Positions 44,884 to 53,135 are shown, counted from the stretch's first letter. The stretch: 53,135 nucleotides of DNA from Methanobrevibacter sp. (GCF_017410345.1 NZ_JAFQQZ010000048.1:1-53135), one strand, 5' to 3'. Made by a program: numbers and translations. Notes: generated by a model from the sequence alone, not told the origin.

Positions 44884-45519
44884 ATGTGTTTTGAAATGTT
44901 TAATAACCCTATGGTTTTTGCTACAATAATTGCTGCAATCTTAGGTGCATTTATTGCATGGGTATTGGCTCTTTTTACAGAAAACTATAGATTTAATAAA
45001 AAAAAGAGAGGGGCATATGCTCTCTTAAAATCAGAAATATTTCTATATATCGACTCATTAAAAGACTATGAAGAAAACTACTTAAGAAATGATATAAACA
45101 ATGCTAATGATGAAAAATATAAAAAAGAATTAGAAAATTTTTATAAAAATCTAAAATTTTTTCCAAAGTATGAAAATAAAAAATGGGATAAGTTAACTTC
45201 ATTTATACCAAGTATCATGAATCAAAACCAAATAATACAAATTAGTAAATTTTATCAAAAATATGATAAAATATACATGGTTTCAATAAATCTTTCGAAT
45301 AAAATTGCAAAACCTAAAATATATTTAGAATACCCTGATGAAACAAAAAAAGTTATGGGGTATGAAAAAGTTAAGTACAATGAAATAAATAATGAGAGAA
45401 TATATTTCAAAAATGAAGTAAGACAATTAATTGAAGATGGAGAATCAATATTATCTTTTCTTGATAAAAATATTGAAAAAAATTTAAATAAAAAATTAAC
45501 AGTTAAAAAGCTTCAATGA
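44884..45519 (+). CDS. Small membrane-anchored helical protein
   Basis: The 211-residue protein has an N-terminal transmembrane helix (about 10-31, VFATIIAAILGAFIAWVLAL) and then a cytoplasm-facing or external helical region rich in Lys and Glu. I recognise no family. It starts eight bases after the radical SAM gene, so the two are probably co-transcribed. Beyond its stop, a different frame stays open for about 27 codons to a stop near 45588, reachable by loss of one A in the AAAAA run before the stop. The native C-terminus could therefore be longer. Confidence 0.7.
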   Translation: MCFEMFNNPMVFATIIAAILGAFIAWVLALFTENYRFNKKKRGAYALLKSEIFLYIDSLKDYEENYLRNDINNANDEKYKKELENFYKNLKFFPKYENKKWDKLTSFIPSIMNQNQIIQISKFYQKYDKIYMVSINLSNKIAKPKIYLEYPDETKKVMGYEKVKYNEINNERIYFKNEVRQLIEDGESILSFLDKNIEKNLNKKLTVKKLQ

Positions 45520-45585
45520 TAATTTGGATTCAATTGAAACAAGCTACAATATGATAAAAGAAACTATTAAAAAAGAAGATATGAC

Positions 45586-45655
45586 TTAATACCTTATCCT
45601 AATTCATTTGAAGACAAAATATTGGAAATAGGGCCTAAAGGACAGAAAAAGTGAT
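45586..45655 (+). pseudogene. Possible gene remnant between defence genes
   Basis: A short frame reads IPYPNSFEDKILEIGPKGQ with a natural-looking composition but has no start or ribosome-binding site. It may be the debris of a lost gene. Evidence is weak. Confidence 0.25.
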
Positions 45656-45759
45656 GATGCTTATAATACATTCTTTAAAAGGATGTGCTAAAACATGTTT
45701 CTTTTTGAATAAGGGGATTGTTGGGATAGAAGAAAAAAGATAAAAAATTATAAAAATAT

Positions 45760-46518
45760 TTATAATTTAAAATATTCATCGATGCTAGAAATAAAATTTA
45801 AAGTGTTAACAATATTTTTAAAAATTAATAAACTCTCTTCTTGATTTAAAACTGGATTATCATGTGCATAAGACATATTATTACGAACATGATTAAATTC
45901 TGAAAACAAAGATATGCTCTGTTTTAAAATAGATTTTGACATAGCAGAATCAAAATGATAAAATTCCTCAATGAAATTTAAATATTTTTTTAATAATTGA
46001 TCAATATTATCCTTTTTTTCAAATTCAATACCATGAAAAGTACAAATCTCTCTAAGTTTATTTTGAACTAAAGTATGTAATCTATCCAAAGCAAAAATAG
46101 GTTTGCCTTCAGAAGAACTTTTATTAATTTCTCTTATTAAATCAATTATTCTATCTTCGGAAGAATCTTCGTCAATTAAAGTATTTGAATTATACTTTTT
46201 TAAAATATCTTTTGCTCTAAGTAATAAATGTTCATCACATCCATAAAAATAACTAAATTCATAATATTCTACTAAATCATTAATTAATTTTAAAACTAAT
46301 TTTTCATCTTCATTCCTAAGAATATACCTTAAAATATTTGCTTTCGAAGAACTACCAAATTTATTCTCAACTTTATATTTATATTCATCAGAATAAATAT
46401 CAATCCCAATAGAATCGGCTACAAAAGTACTGAATGTGCCGTTTGAAAAATCTAAAACAAAACCTTCACTCATTTCCATAAGTTTTTCAAAAAATCCTAA
46501 TTCAGCTAATGAAAACAT
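45760..46518 (-). CDS. Abortive infection (Abi_C/HEPN-like) protein
   Basis: The 252-residue protein has a mixed N-terminal half (about 1-115) and a C-terminal helical domain resembling the Abi_C module. That domain carries FNHVRNNMSYAHDNP; R212 and H219 in RNNMSYAH match the R-x(4-6)-H motif of HEPN ribonucleases. Such proteins stop phage growth by cutting cellular RNA. It is a stand-alone gene, as is usual for one-gene Abi systems, and the convergent neighbour is unrelated. An RNase role is inference from the motif. Confidence 0.78.
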   Translation of the reverse strand: MFSLAELGFFEKLMEMSEGFVLDFSNGTFSTFVADSIGIDIYSDEYKYKVENKFGSSSKANILRYILRNEDEKLVLKLINDLVEYYEFSYFYGCDEHLLLRAKDILKKYNSNTLIDEDSSEDRIIDLIREINKSSSEGKPIFALDRLHTLVQNKLREICTFHGIEFEKKDNIDQLLKKYLNFIEEFYHFDSAMSKSILKQSISLFSEFNHVRNNMSYAHDNPVLNQEESLLIFKNIVNTLNFISSIDEYFKL

Positions 46519-46802
46519 AATCTTCCTCCAATATACTTATATTCAAGAGATATTTTATACATTATTCTATCTATATTTAAGATAAAAATAAATCATTAAT
46601 ATGTATGTTCATAATATTTTTAAAAATTACTCTAATAACATGTTAAAATAGTAAAAATTAATTTTTTTAAATTTTATAATTAATTACAGGTTCAAACAAT
46701 ATATTAAGAAATTTTTATATATTAACAAAATATAATATATATTGTTCAAAACAACAAAAGATAAAACCAATTTTTACCAGATCATTTGTTTTTGGTGTTA
46801 TT

Positions 46803-47564
46803 ATGAGTAAAACAAAATATCCTAAAAATTTTCTAAATGAAGTAATTTTTAAAATAGAATTCCCTCCAATCTTAGAACTGTACAATACAAAAAAAGAATC
46901 CGCGGCTAAATTTCAAGAAATAATTTTTAAAGAATTTGGTGATGCTAAATTTAATACAAACAAACATATTAATGTAAAATTAGATAATGAGGGTATTCCT
47001 ATTGGTAGTGATAGTGAAGAGAATTTGATTTGGAGTTTTTTTAATAAAGATGACAAGAGAGTTGAACTAAGTGCCACATCTCTCGCATTGATTTATAAAG
47101 GTTCTTATTATACTACTTTTGAAGATTTTTCAGAAGATGTTGATCTGATTTTAAAAGGATTGAAAAGTTATCCTATTACACAAATAAAATATATTGGACT
47201 TAGATATATTAATCAAATTGACATAAGAAATTATGAAAATTTAGACGATTATATTAATCCTAACTTACATCTGATTAACAAAGAATTTGATGAAAAATTA
47301 CTTATTCAATCTTTAAGTAGAGTTGAATTAAGTATTGAAGATTATATCTTAGCTTTCCAATTTGGTCATTTTAACCCAGAATACCCAAATATTTCATCTA
47401 ATAAAGATTTTATTTTAGATTATGACTGTTACCTTAAAGGTAATGAATCCTTTGAAAATATTAAAAGTGACTTGTTAGAAATGAATGAGATTATTTACAA
47501 CCAATTTGAAAAAAGTTTAGAACAGGAATTAAGAAAAATTATGGGGAATTCTGATGACTACTAA
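46803..47564 (+). CDS. TIGR04255-family protein
   Basis: The 253 residues show the layout of the TIGR04255 group. That is, NEVIFKIEFPP at the start, a middle RVELSATSLALIYKGSYYTTFEDF, and QIKYIGLRYINQIDI, ending in an acidic-basic helix. The family is scattered across bacteria and archaea and often lies in accessory regions; its role is unknown to me. Here it is followed by an overlapping 53-residue gene and then a 196-residue gene on the same strand, which suggests one operon. The sequence gives no catalytic motif. Confidence 0.8.
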   Translation: MSKTKYPKNFLNEVIFKIEFPPILELYNTKKESAAKFQEIIFKEFGDAKFNTNKHINVKLDNEGIPIGSDSEENLIWSFFNKDDKRVELSATSLALIYKGSYYTTFEDFSEDVDLILKGLKSYPITQIKYIGLRYINQIDIRNYENLDDYINPNLHLINKEFDEKLLIQSLSRVELSIEDYILAFQFGHFNPEYPNISSNKDFILDYDCYLKGNESFENIKSDLLEMNEIIYNQFEKSLEQELRKIMGNSDDY

Positions 47565-47715
47565 ATATTTTGCTAAAAATGTTGTGGATAAACCTATCAA
47601 AGAAAAAAATCCTAAAATTATTAAACAAAAATCCATTAAAGATATAAAATTTGATACTGGAAGATATAGGACTAATACTACTAGAATAAAAAAAAGCATT
47701 CCACTAGATATATAA
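47554..47715 (+). CDS. 53-residue basic protein overlapping the TIGR04255 gene
   Basis: The gene starts MTTKYFAKNVVDKPIKEKNP and is strongly basic (many Lys, a C-terminal TRIKKSIPLDI). Its ATG overlaps the end of the TIGR04255 gene by 11 bases, in a different frame. The 196-residue protein begins 13 bases after its stop. The coupling suggests a real product, possibly a nucleic-acid or partner-binding peptide. I recognise no family. Confidence 0.6.
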   Translation: MTTKYFAKNVVDKPIKEKNPKIIKQKSIKDIKFDTGRYRTNTTRIKKSIPLDI

Positions 47716-47728
47716 GCGTTTGATATAT

Positions 47729-48319
47729 ATGAAATCAAATATTGTTTCTCAGTTTCGAATAAACGACACAAATCGTGTTTTGCAAGGAGATTTATTAAAA
47801 AATGTTGATATGCAAATATATAATATTAACTTAAAAAAATTAGAAATTATAGAATTTCCTTATATTGTAGTATTATCTCAAGATTGTGATTTAGAACAAG
47901 ATTTCAATAAACATGAAAAATTAAAAGAGAGTGAAAACATATCTAAAGACCAGTTAAAACCTATCCATGATAAATTTTTACCATCGATTCTTGTTTCAGA
48001 ATGTTTCCCCGCAGAACAAGTTAGATTAGGCGAACATCTAGAAAATAATGGATTTTTTATGAATAATTATGGTAAAAAAAGTAGTACTTCTTGGAAAAAG
48101 ATTATGCAAAATGAAATTCCTCGTTACCATTTTTTAAAGGATTCTGAAGAATTTTCTCATGGAGATTTGGTTATTGATTTCAAAAGATATTATACTATCC
48201 CTAGAGATAATTTTTATAATATTCATAAAGAAAAATATTATTGCTCTTTGAATGAGTTACATAGAGAGAATTTATCTATTAGATTTTCACAATATATTTC
48301 TAGAATAGGTCTACCTTAG
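47729..48319 (+). CDS. Conserved-looking protein of unknown function, partner of TIGR04255
   Basis: The 196-residue protein starts MKSNIVSQFRINDTNRVLQG. It contains FPYIVVLSQDCDLEQDF, a run with Asp, Cys and Asp that looks like a functional site, and IPRYHFLKDSEEF in the second half. The pattern YIVVLSQDCDLEQ seems familiar from defence-type operons but I cannot name the family. A TTG in frame nine bases upstream is a less likely start. With the two preceding genes it forms a tight trio. Confidence 0.65.
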   Translation: MKSNIVSQFRINDTNRVLQGDLLKNVDMQIYNINLKKLEIIEFPYIVVLSQDCDLEQDFNKHEKLKESENISKDQLKPIHDKFLPSILVSECFPAEQVRLGEHLENNGFFMNNYGKKSSTSWKKIMQNEIPRYHFLKDSEEFSHGDLVIDFKRYYTIPRDNFYNIHKEKYYCSLNELHRENLSIRFSQYISRIGLP

Positions 48320-48333
48320 TTTGCTATTCTTGT

Positions 48334-49602
48334 TTAGTCCCAATTTTTTTTATTATTAAAGGTTATAATCAAATCATGAATAATACTAGGACTAACAAAC
48401 TCCTTAAAAGTTCCAATAGCTATTTTCTTCCCATTAAATTTAGCAACAAAACAACTTCTAGGTAACAAACCATCCTCATTATTTCTAAACATTTCACTTT
48501 TTCTATATTGAACTTTACTGGTTTCCCAAAACTTATATTTTTGTTTTTTAGGTTTTTGTTTCTGTTTTTTATTAAATTCTAAAGTCTTTTTAGCCTTTTC
48601 CTCATCCACTACTAACCATAACAATCCTTTATCTTTAACTAATTTTTCAAGTTTTTCAATATCTACAGAGGAAATTTGTTTTTTATTATCTTCATCATCA
48701 TAAAAAGTGTATCTGTAAATAAACCCTTGGTCAACTCCTTTTGCATTTTGTTTTGAAACATGGAAGAAACCTGTACTTGAACTTATTTTACTCATTTCTA
48801 TAACTTTTTCAATACTTTCTTTCCTACCTTTTTGAGCATCCCCTATTTTCCTTTTATGCTCTTCTGAAAGATGTTTACCTAACCAATATCTAGCATTATT
48901 TTCACTCATCTTTTTAAGTGACTCCTCTGTATGTTTTTTACCATAAAAAGGATTGTTCTCTCCACTATTTTTAATCGAAACCTTTTTTCTGACTTCTGGC
49001 CTGCTCATTGGATTATTTTTTCCTTTTGAAAGTCCTTTTTCAATTCTAGTTTTACTAATTTTGGCTCTTTCTTCTTCAGTATGTTTTCTACCTAATATTG
49101 GGCTATTTTCTCCTCTACGACCATACATCGGATTCTTTGAACCAGCCATTTTTCCTTTCAAAGCCCTACTGATTTTTTCTGAATGTTCCTTACTTCTTAT
49201 TTTACCATAATTGGGATTATTTGGACCACTCATTGAAGCATTTATTTTCCTTTTATGCTCTTCAGTATGTTTTGTACCAAAATTAGGATGATCTTCACCA
49301 GAACCTAATCCATCTCCACCTACTGTCATATTATAATGAAAATCATCTTCAAAAGCATTATAAATTTTAATATACAATTTTTCAAAACGGTTCAGATATC
49401 GTGGTTTGCAGCATTTGATGATTTTTAGTTCAAAATCATCTTCATCATATTTTAACATGGCATTGTCTATTTTAGACACTGGAGCATGCATCCCTCTTTT
49501 ATGCTCTTCGAATCTTCTTTTAATATCAATGCTTTGACCAATATAGATTTGTCCTGTACTTTTTCTAGTAATGGAATAAATTCCACATATATTATTTTTC
49601 AT
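48334..49602 (-). CDS. GIY-YIG endonuclease with NUMOD3 repeats
   Basis: The roughly 422-residue protein has an N-terminal GIY-YIG nuclease domain (GIY at residues 7-9, YIG at 20-22, R29 nearby and E in the FEKLYIKIYN helix). About ten short NUMOD3-like DNA-binding repeats follow (NPNYGK, HTEEHKRKI, NPMYGR, NNPFYGK). The C-terminal third is basic and unlike known domains. This is the make-up of homing endonucleases, but there is no intron or intein beside it, so it is free-standing. I start at MKNNICGIY; a slightly earlier ATG is possible. Confidence 0.88.
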   Translation of the reverse strand: MKNNICGIYSITRKSTGQIYIGQSIDIKRRFEEHKRGMHAPVSKIDNAMLKYDEDDFELKIIKCCKPRYLNRFEKLYIKIYNAFEDDFHYNMTVGGDGLGSGEDHPNFGTKHTEEHKRKINASMSGPNNPNYGKIRSKEHSEKISRALKGKMAGSKNPMYGRRGENSPILGRKHTEEERAKISKTRIEKGLSKGKNNPMSRPEVRKKVSIKNSGENNPFYGKKHTEESLKKMSENNARYWLGKHLSEEHKRKIGDAQKGRKESIEKVIEMSKISSSTGFFHVSKQNAKGVDQGFIYRYTFYDDEDNKKQISSVDIEKLEKLVKDKGLLWLVVDEEKAKKTLEFNKKQKQKPKKQKYKFWETSKVQYRKSEMFRNNEDGLLPRSCFVAKFNGKKIAIGTFKEFVSPSIIHDLIITFNNKKNWD

Positions 49603-49630
49603 AATAACCATTTAATTAAAAAAAAAATAG

Positions 49631-50365
49631 CTAATTTAAAGATTCATTTTCTAAAAACTCATCAAAGTTTGTACTAGGTATTATTTTATAAGAGTTTATA
49701 ATATTTCCATCTTTTAATCTGTCAAAATGCCTTTCTAACCCTGTGCTCATACTTTCTAATCTTTCTTTTTGAGGATTATACTTTCCATCTTCAGTATAAG
49801 TACTTACAAAAACAATTAATTTTTTTTCAATGGTATTTAAATAGTCTTCTATTTCTTTTTCATCAATATCTGAATCATATTCTTTATATAATTTAGGAAT
49901 AGCCACCCTTAATGATTCAATGGGTTTTAAAATTAAAGAATGTTTAACATTATCCCCATAATATTTCTTAATCTTATTTAAATCTCTTTTATATTTTGAA
50001 ACACATTTAAATTTTTTAGGAAATGCATATATTTCATCCACAAAATTATATAATAAATCTTTAGGATCAGGATCATCTAAATTATGGAATTTAAATTCAA
50101 TAATATATAAAGAAAGTTTTTCATCTTCTTCTTTAAAATAAAGGGCATCGGCGGTTTTTGGAAGATTATTATTTAAAGCACTACTACCTTTAGCAATATC
50201 ATCTAAGGAATACATCTTCTTTTCGTTTTCAATTAGAGATTTTCTTTTTCCAGAATGTTTTCTAGATATTTCGGTAATAGTATCAAGATATTTATGATTA
50301 TTGTTTTCACCATCGTCAAAACTTCTCAAAAATTTAATAAAATCTTGATTATTTAACTTAGACAT
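49631..50365 (-). CDS. Putative PD-(D/E)xK nuclease, partner of the AAA ATPase
   Basis: The 244-residue protein carries D73 in PKTADALYF and E90-x-K92 in SLYIIEFKF. This fits the D...(E)xK core of PD-(D/E)xK nucleases, with a preceding helix KRKSLIENEKK. Its start is six bases after the ATPase gene stop, so the two form one transcription unit. The nuclease reading rests on these motifs only. The rest is helical and basic; I know no named family for it. Confidence 0.68.
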   Translation of the reverse strand: MSKLNNQDFIKFLRSFDDGENNNHKYLDTITEISRKHSGKRKSLIENEKKMYSLDDIAKGSSALNNNLPKTADALYFKEEDEKLSLYIIEFKFHNLDDPDPKDLLYNFVDEIYAFPKKFKCVSKYKRDLNKIKKYYGDNVKHSLILKPIESLRVAIPKLYKEYDSDIDEKEIEDYLNTIEKKLIVFVSTYTEDGKYNPQKERLESMSTGLERHFDRLKDGNIINSYKIIPSTNFDEFLENESLN

Positions 50366-50371
50366 TTAAAA

Positions 50372-51760
50372 CTACCTCTCTAATCGTTTTTTCAATCTAA
50401 GCTGATCAACTAATTTATATGCATTACCAAGATTTTCATAAATCTTATATAATTCATTAGATTCAACTTTAATGAAATTATATTTATCTTCAATCTCTGA
50501 TTCTTCAGTTAAATAATAATTTATATCATCAGCCATGTCATAATACTCTGTAAATGCGTCAATTGATTCAATAAACATTGGACTGTGAGAATTAATATAA
50601 AGAGTGATATCTAGTTCTTTAGCTAAAAGAACCAATATTTCAGCAAATCTAAATTGCCATTCCGGATGTAAATTAACTTCTGGTTCATCTATTATTAAAA
50701 AAGAACCAGGCTTTAGTTTCTCTTTCTTAAGTAATAATTGTAAAATACCGAGTTGTTTGATTCCTGAAGAGGTATTTACTGTAAAATATGTGGAGTTTTC
50801 TGTTTCTAATTTAAAGTCCCCTTGGTAAAATTGAGGTTGAAAATAACCTTTAAAAAGACTATTGATCTTATCTATAACATGATTAAATATCGAATCATAT
50901 TCAATTGATTCCATATTTTCTCCCCCATATAAATCAGTTATCAAATGTGATACATGTTCCTTGAGACCAATATAATCATAGTCAGCATCATTAAATACTT
51001 CTGAATTCATAAAATTAAAAATATTTAAAATTGAAAATGAATCTATATAAAAAGCATTGCTTGAAACATTTAATGAACCATTTATGTCATTTAAACAAAT
51101 TTCATTTAATTCATCAAAATTAATTTTGATGTTTGAAGCATTAAACAAATCACGAAGAGGAAGAAGAGTAGTATTGATTCCAAAACTTCCTTCCGCAAAA
51201 TAAATCATGTCTTTTTTAGTTTCCAGTATTGATTCAAAAGTAGAGGAATAGATTTTTAATGTTCCTGGAAACCCTATTAATTTTTCATTATAAAGTAATT
51301 CTTTAAAAATACGAGAAAACATTGTATTTTCATCATAAAAATCAAATAATTCTAAAATAGCTCTTAATGATTCAATAAAATCAAATTTACCTCTTAAAGA
51401 TATTTCATTTGTTTTTTTTAAATAATCCAATTCCTCATCTTCTACATAATATTGTTCTTTGTATTCCTCATATTCTTCGATAATTTCAGAAAAATCATCT
51501 TCTATTATGAAGTTTTTTTTAGGATTACTAATATTGCTTACATTAATTTTTAAAACACTATTTATCTCATCAATTAATAAATTTACAACATTTTCTTTTT
51601 TACTCAAATAACTTGATTTTAAAAAACAATATAATAATCTACTTACTGTAGATTTACCACTGGAATTGATTCCACCAACAACATTAATTTTATTTATATT
51701 AATGTTGGCTTTATTAATTGCACCAATATCTTCTATTTCCAAATTTAAATCATTAGACAT
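50372..51760 (-). CDS. AAA-type ATPase (AAA_21/OLD-like)
   Basis: The 462-residue ABC-like ATPase has Walker A GGINSSGKST at 29-38 and a helical insert (about 60-260). The signature-like SSGIKQLG is at 331-338, Walker B FLIIDEPEVNLHPEW begins at 354 and the H-loop SHSP is at 391-394. This is the AAA_21 type found in OLD, Septu, PARIS and other two-gene defence modules. The probable target sensor is this subunit, with the downstream nuclease-like protein as effector; that split is inference from the gene order. Confidence 0.87.
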   Translation of the reverse strand: MSNDLNLEIEDIGAINKANININKINVVGGINSSGKSTVSRLLYCFLKSSYLSKKENVVNLLIDEINSVLKINVSNISNPKKNFIIEDDFSEIIEEYEEYKEQYYVEDEELDYLKKTNEISLRGKFDFIESLRAILELFDFYDENTMFSRIFKELLYNEKLIGFPGTLKIYSSTFESILETKKDMIYFAEGSFGINTTLLPLRDLFNASNIKINFDELNEICLNDINGSLNVSSNAFYIDSFSILNIFNFMNSEVFNDADYDYIGLKEHVSHLITDLYGGENMESIEYDSIFNHVIDKINSLFKGYFQPQFYQGDFKLETENSTYFTVNTSSGIKQLGILQLLLKKEKLKPGSFLIIDEPEVNLHPEWQFRFAEILVLLAKELDITLYINSHSPMFIESIDAFTEYYDMADDINYYLTEESEIEDKYNFIKVESNELYKIYENLGNAYKLVDQLRLKKRLER

Positions 51761-51976
51761 CTTATTCCCCTATAAAAGTTAAAAAATAGTTATATAATAA
51801 TATAAAGTTAATAATATAAAGGTTTTATTTAAAATTTTTCAAAATATTCAAGTGTATTAACGAACTACATTCCAATCTCATTTTACAATTTTTCATAAAT
51901 CCAATCACTAAGCTATGAAAATTGAAACAGTTAAGTAATATTAATCACAAAAATAATATTACTTACTGGTGATGCA

Positions 51977-52861
51977 ATGAAAGACTTCAAATATCTTGAC
52001 TATTTGATCCATAGCGGATTGGCCGAAATCATGCTCAATTCAGACATAACACTCTCTGAAGGTGAGGAATCAATATATGGGGAAGGAATCAGATTGGATG
52101 GGGAAAACCTGACCATAGACGGTAACGGCCACACAATCGATGCCAAATCATTGGCAGGGATATTCTATTCAAACTCAAAGGGCATCACCCTTAAAAACAT
52201 AACATTCAGGAACTCCTCATGCGCCATATACAATGATGAAGGTGAGATGAGCATAGAAAACTGCAGATTCATCAACAATGCATCAAGGTCAAACGGCGCA
52301 GCCATACACAACTACAAGGGCAGAATGGACATAAGCCATTGCAGATTCATCCAAAACAAAGCAAATATGGGTGGCGCAATATGCAACTACAGGGCCCAGA
52401 TGACAATAAGAAAGTCAAGGTTCAGGAAAAACCATGCCAGATTCTTTGGCGGTGCAATATACAGCGCCGGCGATGATGTGAAGCTCATATCATCCCAACT
52501 GAGTGAAAACACTGCAGAGATAGGTGGAGGAATATTCTCTGGAAACGGCAATCTCATCATCAATGAATCATTGCTGAATCAGAACACCGCAAAGGTCGGC
52601 GGAGGAATTCACAATGAGAGAATCCTAAGCATATTTAAATCCAAACTGATCGAAAACCAGGCCTTGGAGCATGGAGGGGCAATACACAGCTTTGATGGAA
52701 GAGTGAACATAAGGGAATCCGAAATCATTGAAAACACAGCCCAAAAGCATGGAGATGGAATGTTTTCAAACAATCCGGACTGCGAATTCGAGAGCTGCAT
52801 CATTGAAGATGGAATCCATGAAATAGCTAATTTCATTCAAAATGGAAATGATGCTCTTTAG
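51977..52861 (+). CDS. Right-handed beta-helix protein without signal peptide
   Basis: The 294 residues form a parallel beta-helix with repeated units such as NLTIDGNGHTID, NGAAIHNYKGRMDISHC, MGGAICNYRAQMTIRK and FGGAIYSAGDD. The repeats resemble the beta-helix of the secreted adhesin-like protein at 23.5 kb. This one begins MKDFKYLDYLIHSG with no hydrophobic signal or anchor and lacks the Ig-like tail. It is therefore either cytosolic, exported by another route, or a truncated relative. A GGTGAT site precedes the ATG. Confidence 0.82.
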   Translation: MKDFKYLDYLIHSGLAEIMLNSDITLSEGEESIYGEGIRLDGENLTIDGNGHTIDAKSLAGIFYSNSKGITLKNITFRNSSCAIYNDEGEMSIENCRFINNASRSNGAAIHNYKGRMDISHCRFIQNKANMGGAICNYRAQMTIRKSRFRKNHARFFGGAIYSAGDDVKLISSQLSENTAEIGGGIFSGNGNLIINESLLNQNTAKVGGGIHNERILSIFKSKLIENQALEHGGAIHSFDGRVNIRESEIIENTAQKHGDGMFSNNPDCEFESCIIEDGIHEIANFIQNGNDAL

Positions 52862-53135
52862 GGCGAATAGGACATTTTATAGAATATTTACTTAAACTAC
52901 TTTTACAAATTCCACCGAACCACTTTTAAAAATCTCTGAACAAAAATAGCATAAAAATCATAAAATATTTGCCTTTACAAGTTTACCATACAAAACTATA
53001 CATAACTTTTCTCATCTAATTTTGCTTCTTTTTTACCATATCATCATAATTTTTCAATATTGCATCAATATTGACCTTAAATTTAAGAAAACATTTAAAT
53101 AGAACCATATACAAAGTATTTTTAAAAATAAAGAA

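Noticed and set aside
48334-49602. Intron- or intein-encoded homing endonuclease
   Set aside because: Neither neighbour is split and no group I intron or intein features are visible around it.
49631-51760. PARIS or Septu
   Set aside because: The second protein shows a D...ExK core rather than an evident DUF4435/TOPRIM or HNH motif; without a search I do not name it as either.
52862-53135. A gene or element at the right end
   Set aside because: Only AT-rich sequence with no open frame, repeat or clear hairpin before the window stops.

Overview
The window looks like part of a chromosome of a methanogenic archaeon of the order Methanobacteriales, most likely Methanobrevibacter or a close relative. 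The DNA is very AT-rich. It carries an archaeal RadA and a multi-OB-fold RPA, a thiol:fumarate reductase subunit (TfrA), a methanogenesis marker 11-type protein, a 5'-deoxyadenosine/SAH deaminase and beta-helix adhesin-like proteins with the Ig-like tails common in gut methanogens. I see no rRNA, tRNA, CRISPR array, insertion sequence or integrase.

Layout. (1) 1-3.6 kb: rpa and radA, co-directional on the minus strand. (2) 4.4-13.0 kb: a surface-polysaccharide cluster. A minus-strand run goes rfbD-rfbA-rfbC-rfbB, two rhamnosyltransferase-like GT2 enzymes, then a polyprenyl-phosphate sugar transferase; a divergent UDP-ManNAc dehydrogenase lies beside it. (3) 13.1-18.9 kb: leuC-leuD-leuB-type genes, a third GT2, a 28-residue membrane peptide, ribH and mmp11. 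From memory, radA, rpa, leuCDB and ribH are near neighbours in Methanothermobacter, so the polysaccharide genes look like an insertion into an old block. (4) 18.9-27.3 kb: dusB, an isoprenylcysteine-methyltransferase-like membrane enzyme, a TM1586-type nitroreductase, a YhgE/Pip membrane protein, an adhesin-like protein, a small helical protein and an AarF/UbiB-type kinase. (5) 27.3-30.4 kb: a perfect 60-bp direct repeat, a promoter and a complete FMN riboswitch in front of ribB and tfrA. Flavin supply and a flavoenzyme may therefore share one FMN-sensing leader, which is unusual in an archaeon. (6) 30.4-35.6 kb: a MarR regulator divergent from an iron-sulfur aldo/keto reductase and a flavodoxin, the deaminase, and a membrane-anchored Ig-like protein.

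(7) 36.0-51.8 kb is an accessory defence island of even lower GC. It holds a RelE/ParE-type toxin-antitoxin pair; a tight minus-strand operon of six genes; a B12-type radical SAM enzyme with a small membrane protein; an Abi_C/HEPN protein; a TIGR04255-like gene coupled to a 53-residue ORF and a 196-residue protein; a GIY-YIG/NUMOD3 endonuclease; and an AAA ATPase plus PD-(D/E)xK-like nuclease pair. The six-gene operon encodes a PLD-helicase, a 55-residue protein, a DndD-like SMC ATPase, a 154-residue helical protein, a winged-helix-like protein and a beta-rich protein, and it ends in an array of fourteen 11-bp repeats.

(8) 52.0-52.9 kb: a beta-helix protein with no signal peptide.

The best candidate for an undescribed system is the 37.2-43.1 kb operon. 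It has the ATPase style of DNA phosphorothioation systems and a helicase-nuclease, but no cysteine desulfurase and no DndC-like sulfurtransferase in the window. The ATPase-nuclease pair at 49.6-51.8 kb and the TIGR04255 trio are second-line candidates. All family assignments were made by eye from the sequence, without database searches.
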